Positions 11,127 to 21,432 of a stretch of 64,000 nucleotides of DNA are shown here, one piece after another. Origin of the DNA: Pseudomonas rhizophila. GTDB lineage: Bacteria; Pseudomonadota; Gammaproteobacteria; Pseudomonadales; Pseudomonadaceae. A model generated the notes under the pieces. It was given only the letters and a program-made list of their open reading frames with translations. It searched no databases and was not told the DNA's origin. The stretch's first letter is position 1; every line of letters starts with the position of its first letter. A program made the position numbers and the translations under genes. Location of the stretch: contig NZ_CP024081.1 of the NCBI RefSeq assembly GCF_003033885.1, positions 390,232 to 454,231 on the forward strand. The letters are read 5' to 3'.

Positions 11127-11162
11127 AACCCCTATCTGCTGACGCAGGTAGGGGTTTTGTTT
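11127..11162 (+). terminator. Rho-independent terminator behind 5S copy 1
   Basis: AACCCCTATCTGC and GCAGGTAGGGGTT form a 13-bp stem around TGAC, followed by TTGTTTT. Confidence 0.85.
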
Positions 11163-11222
11163 TAGTAGAAGTTATCGATTTTCGCTGGCACGTTACTGTT
11201 GAACGGGCCGGTCACAGAATTT

Positions 11223-11337
11223 CTTGACGACCATAGAGCATTGGAACCACCTGATCCCATCCCGAACTCAGCAGTGAAACGATGCATCGCCGATGGTAGT
11301 GTGGGGTTTCCCCATGTGAGAGTAGGTCATCGTCAAG
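11223..11337 (+). rRNA. rrf: 5S ribosomal RNA, copy 2
   Basis: Same 115-nt sequence as copy 1, repeated 223 bases downstream, again beginning CTTGACGA and ending TCGTCAAG. Tandem 5S genes at the end of one rRNA operon are seen in Pseudomonas. Here they survive without the rest of the operon, so whether they are transcribed depends on a promoter not visible in the window. Confidence 0.95.
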
Positions 11338-11348
11338 ATTGAATTCCC

Positions 11349-11390
11349 AGAACCCCTGTCTGCTGATGCAGACAGGGGTTCTGTCGTTTT
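11349..11390 (+). terminator. Rho-independent terminator behind 5S copy 2
   Basis: AGAACCCCTGTCTGC and GCAGACAGGGGTTCT form a 15-bp stem around TGAT (11349-11382), followed by GTCGTTTT. Confidence 0.88.
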
Positions 11391-11520
11391 GGGCCGGTAA
11401 TCGGATCGCCCCTCATGATTGCTGGCCACACACGGCAAACCCTGTGGCCATTGCTATGCTGTGATAGTCGGGGCATCTGAAAAATGGCCCGCGACGTCAC
11501 TGGTCATGGGGATTCCAATA

Positions 11521-12156
11521 ATGAAAAACCCTTATGCTCCTGGCTTCTGGTGCGCCCTCGCAGCGTTGGTGTTGCTTTCGGCCACTTATTTCTATGGCGT
11601 CATGCTGACTCACCAGATCGACAAAGCACTGATCTTCCTCGATAGCGCGGCTGCGCTGATCGGTGTGATATCCATCGCAATCGTGGCCTGGGCATCGCTC
11701 CAAGGCCAACGCATCAAAAAAAAGCATCTTGAGCAGGGCAAGACTCTGGTGCTGATCTGGGATACCAAGGTTGCATTACGCCGGGTCGAAACGGTCTTCG
11801 ATCGTTACTTCTGGGGCAGTTACTGGCAGCCTGGCCGCACATTCCAGGAAGTCATGGGTGAACTCACCGGTACTCCATTGGAAAAAAGTCTCGAGGCCTT
11901 GAAGACCCAATGTGCGGCATTGGACAAACAGGTCGCCGAAGACGACTGGCATTGGCTGAACAACGCTCGTGAGCTCTGCGACGTCGCTAACGCTATGGCG
12001 CGGGAGCGCTATCAACTGGACTTCTGCGATCCTCGCGCGGACTCATCGGGCGCGACGGTGATCAATCGTGATTTCGAAGTGTTGGTGTACACCTGGACGG
12101 CACGGCTGAAGACGTTCGACCATCAACTCGATGAGATTGAAGTTCAATATTCGTAG
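11521..12156 (+). CDS. Hypothetical membrane protein with two N-terminal membrane helices
   Basis: A 211-residue protein I do not recognise. Two membrane helices lie at about residues 9-27 and 41-59, then a soluble, charged and helical region of ~150 residues with several Trp (FDRYFWGSYW, DDWHWLNNARE). The helical-hairpin-plus-cytoplasmic-domain layout resembles small membrane-anchored scaffold proteins, but no motif gives a function. The ATG at 11521 was chosen because GGGGA lies 8 bases upstream; the frame is open further up to 11419. It lies just after the rRNA scar and is the first gene of a block leading to ydgA and pga. Confidence 0.75.
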   Translation: MKNPYAPGFWCALAALVLLSATYFYGVMLTHQIDKALIFLDSAAALIGVISIAIVAWASLQGQRIKKKHLEQGKTLVLIWDTKVALRRVETVFDRYFWGSYWQPGRTFQEVMGELTGTPLEKSLEALKTQCAALDKQVAEDDWHWLNNARELCDVANAMARERYQLDFCDPRADSSGATVINRDFEVLVYTWTARLKTFDHQLDEIEVQYS

Positions 12157-12311
12157 ACCCTCTCTCAAGAAAACGCTTCCCCCCTTTAAACATTGGGCCC
12201 GCTGGCATGCCTGATGGTAATCTCCCTCCACTTCGCGGCGTCGAGCCACACCCTTAGCGGTGTCAGGGAAGACGACGGCTTTTTCAACCATGGATATTGA
12301 TCGGATCACTC

Positions 12312-13817
12312 ATGAATAAATCAGCAAGCGTACTTCTGGGAATCGTTGTGGTCGTCGGTGCAATCAGCGCGGGTGGCGCCTGGTACACCGGAACGAAACT
12401 CGAAGGAGTGCTGCAAACCGCCATTGCCGACAGCAACAAGCAAATGCAAACGGCCCTGGCCGGGTCAAATGGCACGGCTTCGATCGAGCTGGTGTCATTG
12501 GACCGTGGGACTTTCAGCAGCACCGCCCATTATCGCCTCAAAGGTGAAGGCGAGATGTTTGGTGATGAACCGGTTGAATTGCTGTTCGTCGACAACATCG
12601 AACATGGCCCGCTGCCGTTCTCGCGCCTGATGACGCTCAAATGGTTGCCGGTCATGGCTACCAGCCACACCGAACTTGAACGCACGCCGTTGACCGAGAA
12701 ATGGTTCGTCGCTGCCAAGGACAAGTCGCCGCTCAAAGGTGTGGTCAACCTGGGCTACGACCAGTCGACCCACGGCACGTTCGAGTTGCTGCCCCTGGAC
12801 ACCAAGCTGGATGAACAGTCCCAGCTCAGTTTCTCTGGTCTGAAGATCGACCTGGCCTCCAGCGCCCAGGCAGAGAAAATCAAGGCTGACGGTTATATGG
12901 ACAGCTTCAAGCTGACCACTGTTGCTGAAGACCAGACGCCGGTGCAAGTCGAGCTCAACGGCCTGACGCTCGCCAGCAACCTGAGCAAGAGCACTTATGG
13001 TTATTACATGGGTGATAACGTTTTGATGCTCAGCAACAGCAAGACTACTTTTGGTGAGCAGAAGTCGGTCTTGGGCCTGAAGAACTTCGAAATGAAGAAC
13101 AACAGCACCGAAAATGGCACCAGCGCATCGGGGCGTGCTGATTACAAGGTCGGTGAGTTGTCCTTCAACGATAAGGCTATCGGTTCTGCGCAGATGGCGG
13201 TCAGCCTGAAGAACCTGGACATCCCGGCCACCATGTCGCTCATGCAGGTCTATCAAACCAAGCTGCAACCCTACGAGCAGGCGGCGGCTGAAGCGGCAGC
13301 AGCCGGTGAGCCAGCGCCAGAGCTGGTGCTGAGCGAGGCTGAGGAGGCGCAGGTCAAGGCCGACCTGGAAAAACTCCTGGCCGGCGGCCCGCAAGTGGCA
13401 CTGGAGAATCTGTCGTTCACTACAGCCAATGGCGAAAGCCGCGCGACGCTGGTCATCGACCTTACCAAGCCGCAATCCATGGACCTGCCGCCTGATCAAC
13501 TGGGTCGTCAGTTGCTCGCCTTGCTGGATTTCAATTTGAAAGTCTCCAAGCCGATGCTGGTTGATCTGTTGACCGTGCAGGCGAAAATGGAAGGCCAGAC
13601 CGACGCCAAGTTGATCGCCGATCAGGCCACTGCCACCAGCGATATGTTCAGCGCGATGGCGGTGGGCACAGAGCTGGCAACGCTTGAAGGCAACGATGTG
13701 GTCACCAAGCTGCACTACGCCAACAATCAAGTTGATTTCAACGGTCAGAAGATGACAGTCGAACAATTCACCGCGTTTGTGATGAACAAGTTGGGTGGCG
13801 GCGTAACCATCCAGTAA
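12312..13817 (+). CDS. YdgA family protein (DUF945)
   Basis: A 501-residue DUF945 protein. One N-terminal hydrophobic segment (about residues 5-22, LLGIVVVVGAISAGGAW) anchors or exports it, and the rest is a long beta-rich periplasmic domain with repeated short strands, typical of YdgA/AsmA-like envelope proteins. DUF945 members are widespread and poorly characterised; an envelope role is an inference. The ATG at 12312 gives the compact signal-anchor MNKSASVL. The gene ends at a strong terminator, so it is not cotranscribed with pgaABCD. Confidence 0.88.
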   Translation: MNKSASVLLGIVVVVGAISAGGAWYTGTKLEGVLQTAIADSNKQMQTALAGSNGTASIELVSLDRGTFSSTAHYRLKGEGEMFGDEPVELLFVDNIEHGPLPFSRLMTLKWLPVMATSHTELERTPLTEKWFVAAKDKSPLKGVVNLGYDQSTHGTFELLPLDTKLDEQSQLSFSGLKIDLASSAQAEKIKADGYMDSFKLTTVAEDQTPVQVELNGLTLASNLSKSTYGYYMGDNVLMLSNSKTTFGEQKSVLGLKNFEMKNNSTENGTSASGRADYKVGELSFNDKAIGSAQMAVSLKNLDIPATMSLMQVYQTKLQPYEQAAAEAAAAGEPAPELVLSEAEEAQVKADLEKLLAGGPQVALENLSFTTANGESRATLVIDLTKPQSMDLPPDQLGRQLLALLDFNLKVSKPMLVDLLTVQAKMEGQTDAKLIADQATATSDMFSAMAVGTELATLEGNDVVTKLHYANNQVDFNGQKMTVEQFTAFVMNKLGGGVTIQ

Positions 13818-13840
13818 TCGACTGGAGCAACATCCAAAGC

Positions 13841-13875
13841 CCGGCCTGTGCATTGCGCACAGGCCGGTTTTTTTT
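13841..13875 (+). terminator. Rho-independent terminator behind ydgA
   Basis: CCGGCCTGTGC (13841-13851) and GCACAGGCCGG (13857-13867) form an 11-bp stem followed by eight T. It separates ydgA from the pga leader. Confidence 0.93.
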
Positions 13876-14032
13876 GCCCGCGAAAATCTGCATCGATTCT
13901 GAAGAATTATGGCGTTTTGGAAAACGACCCGCTCCAGAGTGCAAAACTAGGTCCATTAGAGCTTGGCTGGATTCCTTTGATCCGGCTTCCTGTTTGATGG
14001 GCAAGGGGGCACTGCGACCCGGCTGGCCATGT

Positions 14033-14046
14033 AAGGATGCTGACGA
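14033..14046 (+). promoter_or_regulatory. pgaA ribosome binding site overlapping a possible Rsm/CsrA motif
   Basis: AAGGA at 14033-14037, about 9 bases before the pgaA ATG, is embedded in GTAAGGATGC. This fits the A-N-GGA-N-G core bound by RsmA/CsrA. In E. coli CsrA is known to repress pgaA by binding its leader; here the same is only an inference from the motif. Confidence 0.4.
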
Positions 14047-16527
14047 ATGCCGCGTACTGTGGGTCCCTTTATTCAATGTGGTTTGCGCCCGTTGTTTCGC
14101 CTCGCGCTGTGCAGCCAATTGTGCTGGCCGGTGCTGGCGTTTGCCGATACCGCCTATGACCAGATGGTGCATGACGCTCGCGCCGGCCATTACACGCCTG
14201 CATTGACCGCCTTGCGCCAGGTCCCGGTCGATCAGGCCAGCACCGCGCAAATCAGTGACCATCTGCAGATTGCCAGCTGGGCCGGTTTCGATGCCGAGGT
14301 GGTGAAAGTCTATGAAGCCCAAGGCCGCTATCGCGACCTGCCCGTTGCGGCGCTGACTGCAACGGCACGTGCCTATCGCAATCTCAAGCGTTGGGACTCG
14401 GCCACCGCGCTCTATCGCCAGGCTTTAATCGTCGAACCTCAGAATCCCCATCTGCAACTGGGTCTGGCCTTAACCCAGGCCGACGCCGGTAAACCCGACG
14501 AAGCAGTCAGTCGTGCCAGGACCATGGTCGCAGCCAAACCTGAGGACCCGACGCGTCGACTGGCCTTGGGTTATGCCCTGACCCGTGCCAACAGTCCACA
14601 CGAGGCGCTGTTCGAATACGACCAGGCCTTTACCCGCGCCGGCAACAATCTTGAGGTCGCCCGCGAATACATCATTGCGCTGCAACGTGCCCGCTTGCCT
14701 GAGCCGGCCTTGCGCCTGGCTCGTCTGCAACCCGGGTTGATCGATCAGGGCGTGCAGCGGCGACTGGAGGGCGATGTTGCGGCTGAACGGGTGCGCCTGG
14801 CGGACATGGCCAGCCGCAGCGAGAAGGATCGCTTCGTTATCGCAGACCGCGCCCTGGCCGATTACGACAAGCTGCTCGCCACCTGGACTCCGGTGGCCGA
14901 GGCTCATGACGATGTACTGCGCTGGCGCATCGACCGCATCGGCGCCCTGAACGCCCGTGCTCGACGAGCTGAAGTGATTGCTGAATACCAAAGGCTGCTC
15001 GCCGAAGGGGTTGCCATTCCCACCTATGCCTTGCGCTGGGTGGCGTCCTCCTATCTGGAGCAGCGTGAACCGGAGATTGCCGTCGATCTGTACCGCCGGG
15101 TACTGACGGCACCTGATGCCGATCCGGCGGACCGCTTCGAAGACAGCACCGCGCTCTACTACGCACTGCTGGAAAGTGAAAAATCCGAAGAGGCCCGTGC
15201 CCTGGCTGAAGACTTGGCCAAATCCCAGCAACCACGCGTCGAGCTCAAGGGGCTGCCCATCGGCAACCCCAATGACGAGTGGATGGACGCACAACAACTC
15301 GCCGCTCAGGCCGGCACATATGGCGCCGACCTGCCCACCGCCGAGACGCGTCTGGCGACCCTGGTCAATCAAGGCCCCGGCAACATCGGGTTGCGACTGG
15401 CCCAGGCTGATCTGTATCAGGCCCGGCAATGGCCGCGACGTTCTGAAAGCCTGCTCAAGGAAGTCGAGACCACGACCCCGCGTAACCGTGAGCTGGAAGT
15501 CGCCCAGGCCCGCGCCGCCATGGATCTGCAGGAGTGGCGGCAGATGGACGCGCTGACCGATGACGTGGTCGCCCGGTACCCGGAGAACGCCCACGTCAAA
15601 CGCCTGCAACGCCAGCGCGAAGTGCACGACATGGCTGAACTGCGTATCGAAGCCTACACCGGCAAGAGTTATGGCGGCGGCAGCGGCGATGCCGGTGCAG
15701 TCACCGGTAGTCGCGACTTCGGCATTGAAACGCTGCTCTACAGCCCACCCATCAATGAAGACTGGCGGCTATTCGGTGGCGTCGGTTACGCCACCGGTGA
15801 TTTCGAAGAAGGCACCGGCCACCATCGCTGGCAGCGTCTGGGTGTGGAGCGCCGCACCCGTGACATGACGCTGGAAGCGGAAGTCTCCAACCACTCGTAC
15901 GGCTCCGGTGACAAGCAGGGGGCACGCCTGGCCGTGGCCCGGGACATCAACGATCACTGGCAGTACGGTGGCAGCCTGGATTACCTCTCGGCCGCCACCC
16001 CGCTGCGGGCGCTCAACAGCGGTATCCGCGCCAACGGCGGCAGTGGTTTTGTTCGCTGGCGTGCCCATGAAAGCCGGGAGTGGCAACTGGCGGTCAGCCC
16101 ATCGCATTTCAGTGACGGTAACAACCGTCTCGAAACCCTGCTCACCGGTCGCGAAGGCATTTACAGCGCTCCGCGGCTGCAAGTGGAGCTGGGCCTGGAA
16201 GTGGGTGCCAGTCGCAACAGCGGCTCTGACGAAGTCCCCTACTTCAACCCCAAGTCAGATCTGAGCGTCATGCCGACCGTCAGCGCCAATCATGTGTTGT
16301 ACCGCCGCTACGAAACGACGTGGAGTCAGCAGTTCCAGGCCGGCGCCGGTACCTACAGCCAGCGCGACCACAGCACCGGTGCCATGGGCCTGCTCAGCTA
16401 CGGCCAGCGTTTTATCTGGAACGACGTGCTTGAGGCAGGTGCCGCACTGAGTTGGCTCAACCGCCCCTATGACGGCGACCGCGAAAGCGATCTGCGCCTG
16501 CTTGTCGACCTCACCTACCGCTTCTAG
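14047..16527 (+). CDS. pgaA: Poly-beta-1,6-N-acetyl-D-glucosamine export porin PgaA
   Basis: An 826-residue outer membrane protein that lets partly deacetylated PNAG cross the outer membrane. The signal peptide ends near LAFA-DTAY (about residue 33). Then come TPR-like helical repeats across roughly residues 40-520, with the AREYIIALQRARLPEPALRLARLQPG region, and a C-terminal 16-strand-type beta-barrel from about residue 530. The barrel ends in DLTYRF, with the terminal aromatic needed for BAM insertion. Length fits the family (about 800). It is the first gene of pgaABCD, and pgaB follows after a few bases. Confidence 0.93.
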   Translation: MPRTVGPFIQCGLRPLFRLALCSQLCWPVLAFADTAYDQMVHDARAGHYTPALTALRQVPVDQASTAQISDHLQIASWAGFDAEVVKVYEAQGRYRDLPVAALTATARAYRNLKRWDSATALYRQALIVEPQNPHLQLGLALTQADAGKPDEAVSRARTMVAAKPEDPTRRLALGYALTRANSPHEALFEYDQAFTRAGNNLEVAREYIIALQRARLPEPALRLARLQPGLIDQGVQRRLEGDVAAERVRLADMASRSEKDRFVIADRALADYDKLLATWTPVAEAHDDVLRWRIDRIGALNARARRAEVIAEYQRLLAEGVAIPTYALRWVASSYLEQREPEIAVDLYRRVLTAPDADPADRFEDSTALYYALLESEKSEEARALAEDLAKSQQPRVELKGLPIGNPNDEWMDAQQLAAQAGTYGADLPTAETRLATLVNQGPGNIGLRLAQADLYQARQWPRRSESLLKEVETTTPRNRELEVAQARAAMDLQEWRQMDALTDDVVARYPENAHVKRLQRQREVHDMAELRIEAYTGKSYGGGSGDAGAVTGSRDFGIETLLYSPPINEDWRLFGGVGYATGDFEEGTGHHRWQRLGVERRTRDMTLEAEVSNHSYGSGDKQGARLAVARDINDHWQYGGSLDYLSAATPLRALNSGIRANGGSGFVRWRAHESREWQLAVSPSHFSDGNNRLETLLTGREGIYSAPRLQVELGLEVGASRNSGSDEVPYFNPKSDLSVMPTVSANHVLYRRYETTWSQQFQAGAGTYSQRDHSTGAMGLLSYGQRFIWNDVLEAGAALSWLNRPYDGDRESDLRLLVDLTYRF

Positions 16528-16539
16528 AAGAGTTTGAAG

Positions 16540-18537
16540 ATGCCTGTCATTTCGCGATTCATCCTTCTGCTGGGGGTCTTGCTGATCAGCGCTTGTGCCC
16601 AGCAAGCCCCGGCGTTCACAGCGCCCTCACAGCGCCCGCTGGCGGCCAACGACGCCCCGTGGCCGAAAAACCATGTGCTCGGCATCGCCTATCACGACGT
16701 GGAAGACCGCGACCCCGACCAGGCGCTCGTGGCCGTGCGTACCGAACGCCTGATCGAGCAATTGGCTTGGCTGCGGGAAAACAACTACCAGCCGGTAACC
16801 GTGGACCAGATCATCACCGCTCGCAACGGTGGCCCGGAACTGCCGCCGCGGGCGGTGTTGTTGAGTTTTGACGACGGTTACTCAAGCTTTTACACCCGCG
16901 TCATGCCGATCCTGCGCGCCTATAACTGGCCGGCGCTATTGGCCCCGGTCGGTAGTTGGATCGACACGCCGTCGAACCAGCCGGTGGACTTCGCTGGAGT
17001 GCCGCGCAAGCGCTCCGAGTTTTTGACCTGGGAGCAAATTCGCGAGGTCTCGAAATCGGGCCTGGTGGAAATCGCCGCCCACACCGACGCCAATCACAAA
17101 GGGGTACTGGCCAACCCGCAAGGCAACCTGCAACCGGCGGCGACGACCCGGCGCTACGATCCCGCCACCGGTCGTTATGAAAGCGAAGCTGATTTCCAGG
17201 CTCGCCAGCGCAAGGACGTGGTGGCCATTTCCGAGAAGATCCGCAAGGTCACCGGCTACAGTCCGCGCGTGTGGGTCTGGCCCTACGGTGCCGCCGATGG
17301 CACCGCCTTGCAGGTGATTGGCAGCGAAGGCTACCAAATGGCCCTGACTCTGGAAGATGGTCTGGACAGCCTCAATAACCTGATGAGTGGCCCGCGTTTT
17401 CTGGTGGCCTCCGATCCGGATGGTGCGCACTTCGCCGAGAGCGTCGTCGGCGTGCAGACCATGGACCCGTTGCGGGTGGTCCATGTCGACCTGGATTACG
17501 TCTATGACCCGGATCCTGTGCAGCAGGAAGCCAATGTCGGCAAGCTGATCCAGCGCATTTACGACCTGGGCGCCAACACCGTTTTCCTGCAAGCCTTTGC
17601 CGATCCGAAAGGTGATGGTCTGGTGCATTCGCTGTACTTTCCCAACCGTCATCTGCCGGTACGGGCCGATCTGTTCGATCGGGTTGCGTGGCAACTGAAA
17701 ACCCGGGCCAACGCCAAGGTCTTCGCCTGGATGCCAGTGCTCAGTTTTGGCCTGGATTCGAAACTGCCCCGCGTACAACGTTGGGACCCGGAAACCGGCC
17801 GCACGGGTGTGGACCCGGATCAGTACGTACGTTTGTCGCCCTTCGATCCGAGCGTGCGGCGGGTCATCGGCGAAATCTACGAAGACCTGGCGCGGATGAG
17901 TTCGGTGGACGGCGTTCTGTACCACGACGACGCCGTGTTTTCTGACTTCGAGGACGCCGGCCCCGCCGCCCTGAAAGTCTATGCCGCCAACGGCCTGCCG
18001 ACGTCCATCGCCGCCCTGCGGGACGACCCAGCGGCGATGCAGCGCTGGACTCGTTTCAAGAGCCGCTACCTGATCGACTTCACCCACGAGCTCACTGCCA
18101 AGGTCCGCGCGATTCGTGGCCCGCAGGTGCTGACAGCGCGCAATATTTTTGCCGAACCGATGCTCAATCCCGAAAGCGAAGCCTGGTTCGCCCAGAACCT
18201 GGACGACTTTCTTGGCGCCTACAACTGGACGGCCCCGATGGCCATGCCGTTGATGGAAAAGCAGACCCGCGAGCAATCCGGTCCCTGGCTTGAGCGCCTG
18301 GTGGAGACCGTCAAGGCCCGCCCCGGTGCGCTCAAGCGCACGGTGTTCGAATTGCAGGCCCGTGACTGGCACAGCAAACCGGTCAGCGACATCGACGGCG
18401 AACAATTGGCCGAATGGATGGGACGCCTCAAGCGTTCAGGCGTGACCAGTTTCGGCTACTACCCGGACAACTTCATCGAAGACCAGCCCGCTGTGAAAAC
18501 CGTGCGGCCGGCGCTCTCCAACAAGTGGAATCCTTGA
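16540..18537 (+). CDS. pgaB: Poly-beta-1,6-N-acetyl-D-glucosamine N-deacetylase PgaB
   Basis: A 665-residue lipoprotein: lipobox LISAC with the cysteine at residue 19 when translation starts at the ATG at 16540, which has AGAAGAG 8 bases upstream (a TTG at 16534 is less likely). The NodB deacetylase domain shows FDDGY with D111 and D112, and the metal histidines H181 and H186 in AHTDANHKG; the spacing equals that of E. coli PgaB. The C-terminal half from about residue 310 is the GH13-like hydrolase domain of PgaB ([23 protein letters not shown]). PgaB removes some acetyl groups in the periplasm, which is needed for export through PgaA. Confidence 0.95.
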   Translation: MPVISRFILLLGVLLISACAQQAPAFTAPSQRPLAANDAPWPKNHVLGIAYHDVEDRDPDQALVAVRTERLIEQLAWLRENNYQPVTVDQIITARNGGPELPPRAVLLSFDDGYSSFYTRVMPILRAYNWPALLAPVGSWIDTPSNQPVDFAGVPRKRSEFLTWEQIREVSKSGLVEIAAHTDANHKGVLANPQGNLQPAATTRRYDPATGRYESEADFQARQRKDVVAISEKIRKVTGYSPRVWVWPYGAADGTALQVIGSEGYQMALTLEDGLDSLNNLMSGPRFLVASDPDGAHFAESVVGVQTMDPLRVVHVDLDYVYDPDPVQQEANVGKLIQRIYDLGANTVFLQAFADPKGDGLVHSLYFPNRHLPVRADLFDRVAWQLKTRANAKVFAWMPVLSFGLDSKLPRVQRWDPETGRTGVDPDQYVRLSPFDPSVRRVIGEIYEDLARMSSVDGVLYHDDAVFSDFEDAGPAALKVYAANGLPTSIAALRDDPAAMQRWTRFKSRYLIDFTHELTAKVRAIRGPQVLTARNIFAEPMLNPESEAWFAQNLDDFLGAYNWTAPMAMPLMEKQTREQSGPWLERLVETVKARPGALKRTVFELQARDWHSKPVSDIDGEQLAEWMGRLKRSGVTSFGYYPDNFIEDQPAVKTVRPALSNKWNP

Positions 18538-18538
18538 C

Positions 18539-19894
18539 ATGCTCGACAGACTGCTCGCCCTGCTGGTGCTGGCGATCGTCCTTGGGGTGCCCCTGGGCCT
18601 GATCTTCCTGGTCACCGGGCAATTCCTGATGGACTTCGTGTTCTTTTACCCGCTGTTCATGTCCGGGCTGTGGATCGCCGGCGGCCTGTATTTCTGGCTG
18701 CACTGGGAGCGTCACTGGCCGTGGAAGGACGACACCCTGCCGCCGCCGCTGGCCGGGGAACCGCTGATCAGCATTCTGATTCCGTGCTTCAACGAGGGCG
18801 ACAACGTCGCCGATACCATACACGCCGCGCTGGGCCAGCATTACCCGAACATCGAGGTCATCGCCATCAACGACGGCTCGAAAGACAACACCGCGCAAGT
18901 GCTCGACCAACTGGCGGCTGATGACCCGCGCCTGCGCGTGCTGCATCTGGCGGAAAACCAGGGCAAGGCCGTGGCCCTGCGCATGGGCGCCATCGCGGCG
19001 CGCAGTGAATACCTGGTGTGCATCGACGGTGATGCGCTGTTGGCACCCAACACTTGCGCCTACCTGGTGGCACCGATGCTGGACAATGCCCGCCTCGGTG
19101 CAGTGACCGGTAATCCGCGTATCCGTACTCGTTCGACTTTGATCGGCCGGGTGCAGGTTGGCGAGTTCTCCTCGATCATTGGCTTGATCAAGCGTACCCA
19201 GCGCGTCTTCGGGCGGATCTTCACCGTCTCCGGTGTGATCGTCGCCTTCCGTCGTACGGCCCTGCACCGGGTCGGCTACTGGAGCCCGGACATGATCACC
19301 GAAGACATCGACATCAGCTGGAAGCTGCAACTGGACCACTGGAGTATCTTCTACGAACCCCGTGCCCTGTGCTGGATCCTCATGCCCGAAACCCTGCGCG
19401 GCCTGTGGCGGCAGCGCCTGCGCTGGGCCCAGGGCGGGGCCGAAGTGCTGTTCAAGAACATCCGCGGCATCTGGCAATACCGCCACCGCTACCTGTGGCC
19501 GCTGCTGTTCGAATATTGCCTGTCCACCGGTTGGGCGTTCACGTTCCTGCTGTCGGTGATCTTCTGGGGCGCCGGTAAATTCGTCGAAATGCCAGCGGCC
19601 ATCGCGGTCGATCACCTCATGCCACCGGCCTTCACCGGGTTGCTGTTGGCGGTGGTGTGCCTGATGCAGTTCGCGGTGAGCATCCTGATCGATCGCCGCT
19701 ACGAAAAAGGTTTGTGGCACATCATGTTCTGGGTGGTGTGGTACCCATTGGTGTTCTGGCTGATCAGTCTGTTCACCACCTTGGTGAGTTTCCCGAAAGT
19801 GCTGTTCGGGCAGCATCAGAAACGCGCGCGCTGGGTCAGCCCGGATCGCGGCATCAAACCGTTCGATGACGAAGAAGAGGAAGTGATCCGATGA
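18539..19894 (+). CDS. pgaC: Poly-beta-1,6-N-acetyl-D-glucosamine synthase PgaC
   Basis: A 451-residue inner-membrane family 2 glycosyltransferase that polymerises UDP-GlcNAc into PNAG. Two N-terminal membrane helices precede the GT2 domain with IPCFNEGDN, the metal-binding D163-x-D165 in [15 protein letters not shown] and QRLRW. Further helices lie at the C-terminus. The start is one base after the pgaB stop, and its stop overlaps the pgaD start (ATGA). In E. coli, PgaC with PgaD is activated by c-di-GMP; the window also encodes c-di-GMP proteins (28045 and 57605). Confidence 0.96.
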   Translation: MLDRLLALLVLAIVLGVPLGLIFLVTGQFLMDFVFFYPLFMSGLWIAGGLYFWLHWERHWPWKDDTLPPPLAGEPLISILIPCFNEGDNVADTIHAALGQHYPNIEVIAINDGSKDNTAQVLDQLAADDPRLRVLHLAENQGKAVALRMGAIAARSEYLVCIDGDALLAPNTCAYLVAPMLDNARLGAVTGNPRIRTRSTLIGRVQVGEFSSIIGLIKRTQRVFGRIFTVSGVIVAFRRTALHRVGYWSPDMITEDIDISWKLQLDHWSIFYEPRALCWILMPETLRGLWRQRLRWAQGGAEVLFKNIRGIWQYRHRYLWPLLFEYCLSTGWAFTFLLSVIFWGAGKFVEMPAAIAVDHLMPPAFTGLLLAVVCLMQFAVSILIDRRYEKGLWHIMFWVVWYPLVFWLISLFTTLVSFPKVLFGQHQKRARWVSPDRGIKPFDDEEEEVIR

Positions 19895-20394
19895 AAATTA
19901 TCAGGACCCGACAAAGACCTTTTCTGGTGGTCATCGATGCGCTCTTTACCGTGCTGGCGTGGCTGGGGCTGTTGTATCTGTTGGTCAACGGGCTCTGGCC
20001 CCTGTTTGACAGCCAGGCAGGCCCGCGCCTCGGTGGCTCGCTCATGGACACGCTCGGGACGTTGCAGATATATGGCTGGATCGCCTTGGTCAACGCGGTG
20101 ATCCTGATTACCTGGGCGCGCTATCAGCAGCGCAAAAGCCGCAGCTTCGCCCAGCGTCGGCTGCCAGCGCCGGTGGTGGACGATCAAAGCTTGAGCGAAA
20201 GCTTCAAATTGACCGACGCGCGTCTGGACACGTTGCGCCGGCCCGGCTCCAAGATCATCCATAACAACCAGGACGGTGATATCAGCCACGTCGTGGCGCA
20301 TTTCCATCTGCTGAGCCCGGAACTGCAACCGCCGCCACTGGCACCGCTGGAAAGGCCCCGGGTGATTCACCTGCCGGTCGATCACTCGGTGTAA
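19891..20394 (+). CDS. pgaD: PGA biosynthesis protein PgaD
   Basis: A 167-residue protein with two membrane helices (about residues 14-33 and 55-73) and a basic cytoplasmic tail. It is recognised by position and topology as the accessory subunit that stabilises PgaC and, in E. coli, forms the c-di-GMP receptor with it. PgaD sequences are poorly conserved and this one is longer at the C-terminus than E. coli PgaD (about 137 residues). It starts within the last codons of pgaC. Confidence 0.85.
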   Translation: MKIIRTRQRPFLVVIDALFTVLAWLGLLYLLVNGLWPLFDSQAGPRLGGSLMDTLGTLQIYGWIALVNAVILITWARYQQRKSRSFAQRRLPAPVVDDQSLSESFKLTDARLDTLRRPGSKIIHNNQDGDISHVVAHFHLLSPELQPPPLAPLERPRVIHLPVDHSV

Positions 20395-20468
20395 GCGCTG
20401 CCGCAGGCTGTGATTGTTGATCTTGTTGCTTTCCAGTTCCTCGGAGATTTCCTTCAAAACGCCGCGTT

Positions 20469-20594
20469 CGCTCCCACAGAGTACGGTCAGCACAAATCAA
20501 AATGTGGGAGCGAGCCTGCTCGCGATAGCGGTATTTCAGTCAACATGGATGCCAACTGAACCATCGCCATCGCGAGCAGGCTCGCTCCCACAGG
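20469..20594. repeat. REP cluster behind pgaD
   Basis: A partial unit (GCTCCCACA, 20470-20478), TGTGGGAGCGAGCCTGCTCGCG at 20503 and the inverse CATCGCGAGCAGGCTCGCTCC at 20569. The gap 20395-20737 holds nothing else certain. A short protein-like stretch on the minus strand (about 20395-20465, VLKEISEELESN and so on) has no proper start or stop of its own. Confidence 0.85.
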
Positions 20595-20737
20595 GGGATG
20601 GGTGATGTCGCGAATCACGGTCAACGCAGATCGATGTGGCGGATTCGAAGTTCATCGTAATTGTCACTGAAACCTGGCAGGCGCTGCGGCTATAGTTCGC
20701 AGGCCGTCCATGGCCTGATCTGCATAAGGTGCCCGGT

Positions 20738-21298
20738 ATGACTCGATCGACTTCCCTTACTCCCTGGCTGGCGGCCATCGCCCTCGTGCTGTGCGCACAA
20801 GGGGCGGCCCAGGCTCAGGAACGTTTCACCCTCAGCATGCCAGGTGTGTCGGATAACCGGCTGTTCACCGCGGCGGCCGCCAGTGACGCCAACAACTGCG
20901 GCGGTAAGAACATTTCCCCGGCCTTGAGCTGGACAGCGGGCCCGCCCGGCACCCTCAGCTACGCCATTGTCATGCACGACCCGGACGGCCAGAAAGGCCA
21001 GGGAGTCGACCACTGGGTTCATTACGGCATCAAGGCCAGCACGCGGCATATTCCGACCGGCATGGGCACCCAGTCCGCCCTTGAAGGCGTAAGCGGTACC
21101 AACAGTAAAAACACCCGCGGCTATATAGGCCCTTGCCCACCTATCGGCGACAGCGCTCACCATTACCTGATTCAGATATACGCGCTCGACCTGCCCCCGC
21201 ACGCCTTGCCAGCCGGCCTCACACGCCCTCAACTGATGGAAAGAATCAACGGTCACGTCTTGCGCAACAGTAGCGTAGTGCGTCGCTACCACCGCTAA
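20738..21298 (+). CDS. YbhB/YbcL family Raf-kinase-inhibitor-like protein, exported
   Basis: A 186-residue protein of the phosphatidylethanolamine-binding protein (PEBP) fold. The start at 20738 follows AAGG and gives a signal peptide ending AQA-QERF (about residue 29). Family motifs are NISPALSW, IVMHDPD, the DHWVHYGI block and GYIGPCPP. Bacterial members are small periplasmic or cytoplasmic proteins of unknown ligand. It is a single gene between REPs. Confidence 0.9.
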   Translation: MTRSTSLTPWLAAIALVLCAQGAAQAQERFTLSMPGVSDNRLFTAAAASDANNCGGKNISPALSWTAGPPGTLSYAIVMHDPDGQKGQGVDHWVHYGIKASTRHIPTGMGTQSALEGVSGTNSKNTRGYIGPCPPIGDSAHHYLIQIYALDLPPHALPAGLTRPQLMERINGHVLRNSSVVRRYHR

Positions 21299-21310
21299 CC
21301 CAAGCAACAG

Positions 21311-21345
21311 CTCCCTGTGGCCAGGGAGCTTGCTCCCGCTGGGTC
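21311..21345. repeat. Single unit of a second REP type
   Basis: CTGTGGCCAGGGAGCTTGCTCCCGCTGGG, related to the TGTGGCGAGGGAGCTTGCTCCCGCTGGG units at 42471-42565 but different from the main GTGGGAGCGAGC family. Confidence 0.65.
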
Positions 21346-21432
21346 GGGCAGCAACCCTCAACCACAAAATTGGCATCACGCGCCAAAAGCGAGCACTATC
21401 GAGCCCCTGTTCATTCATACCGGAGGATGGCG

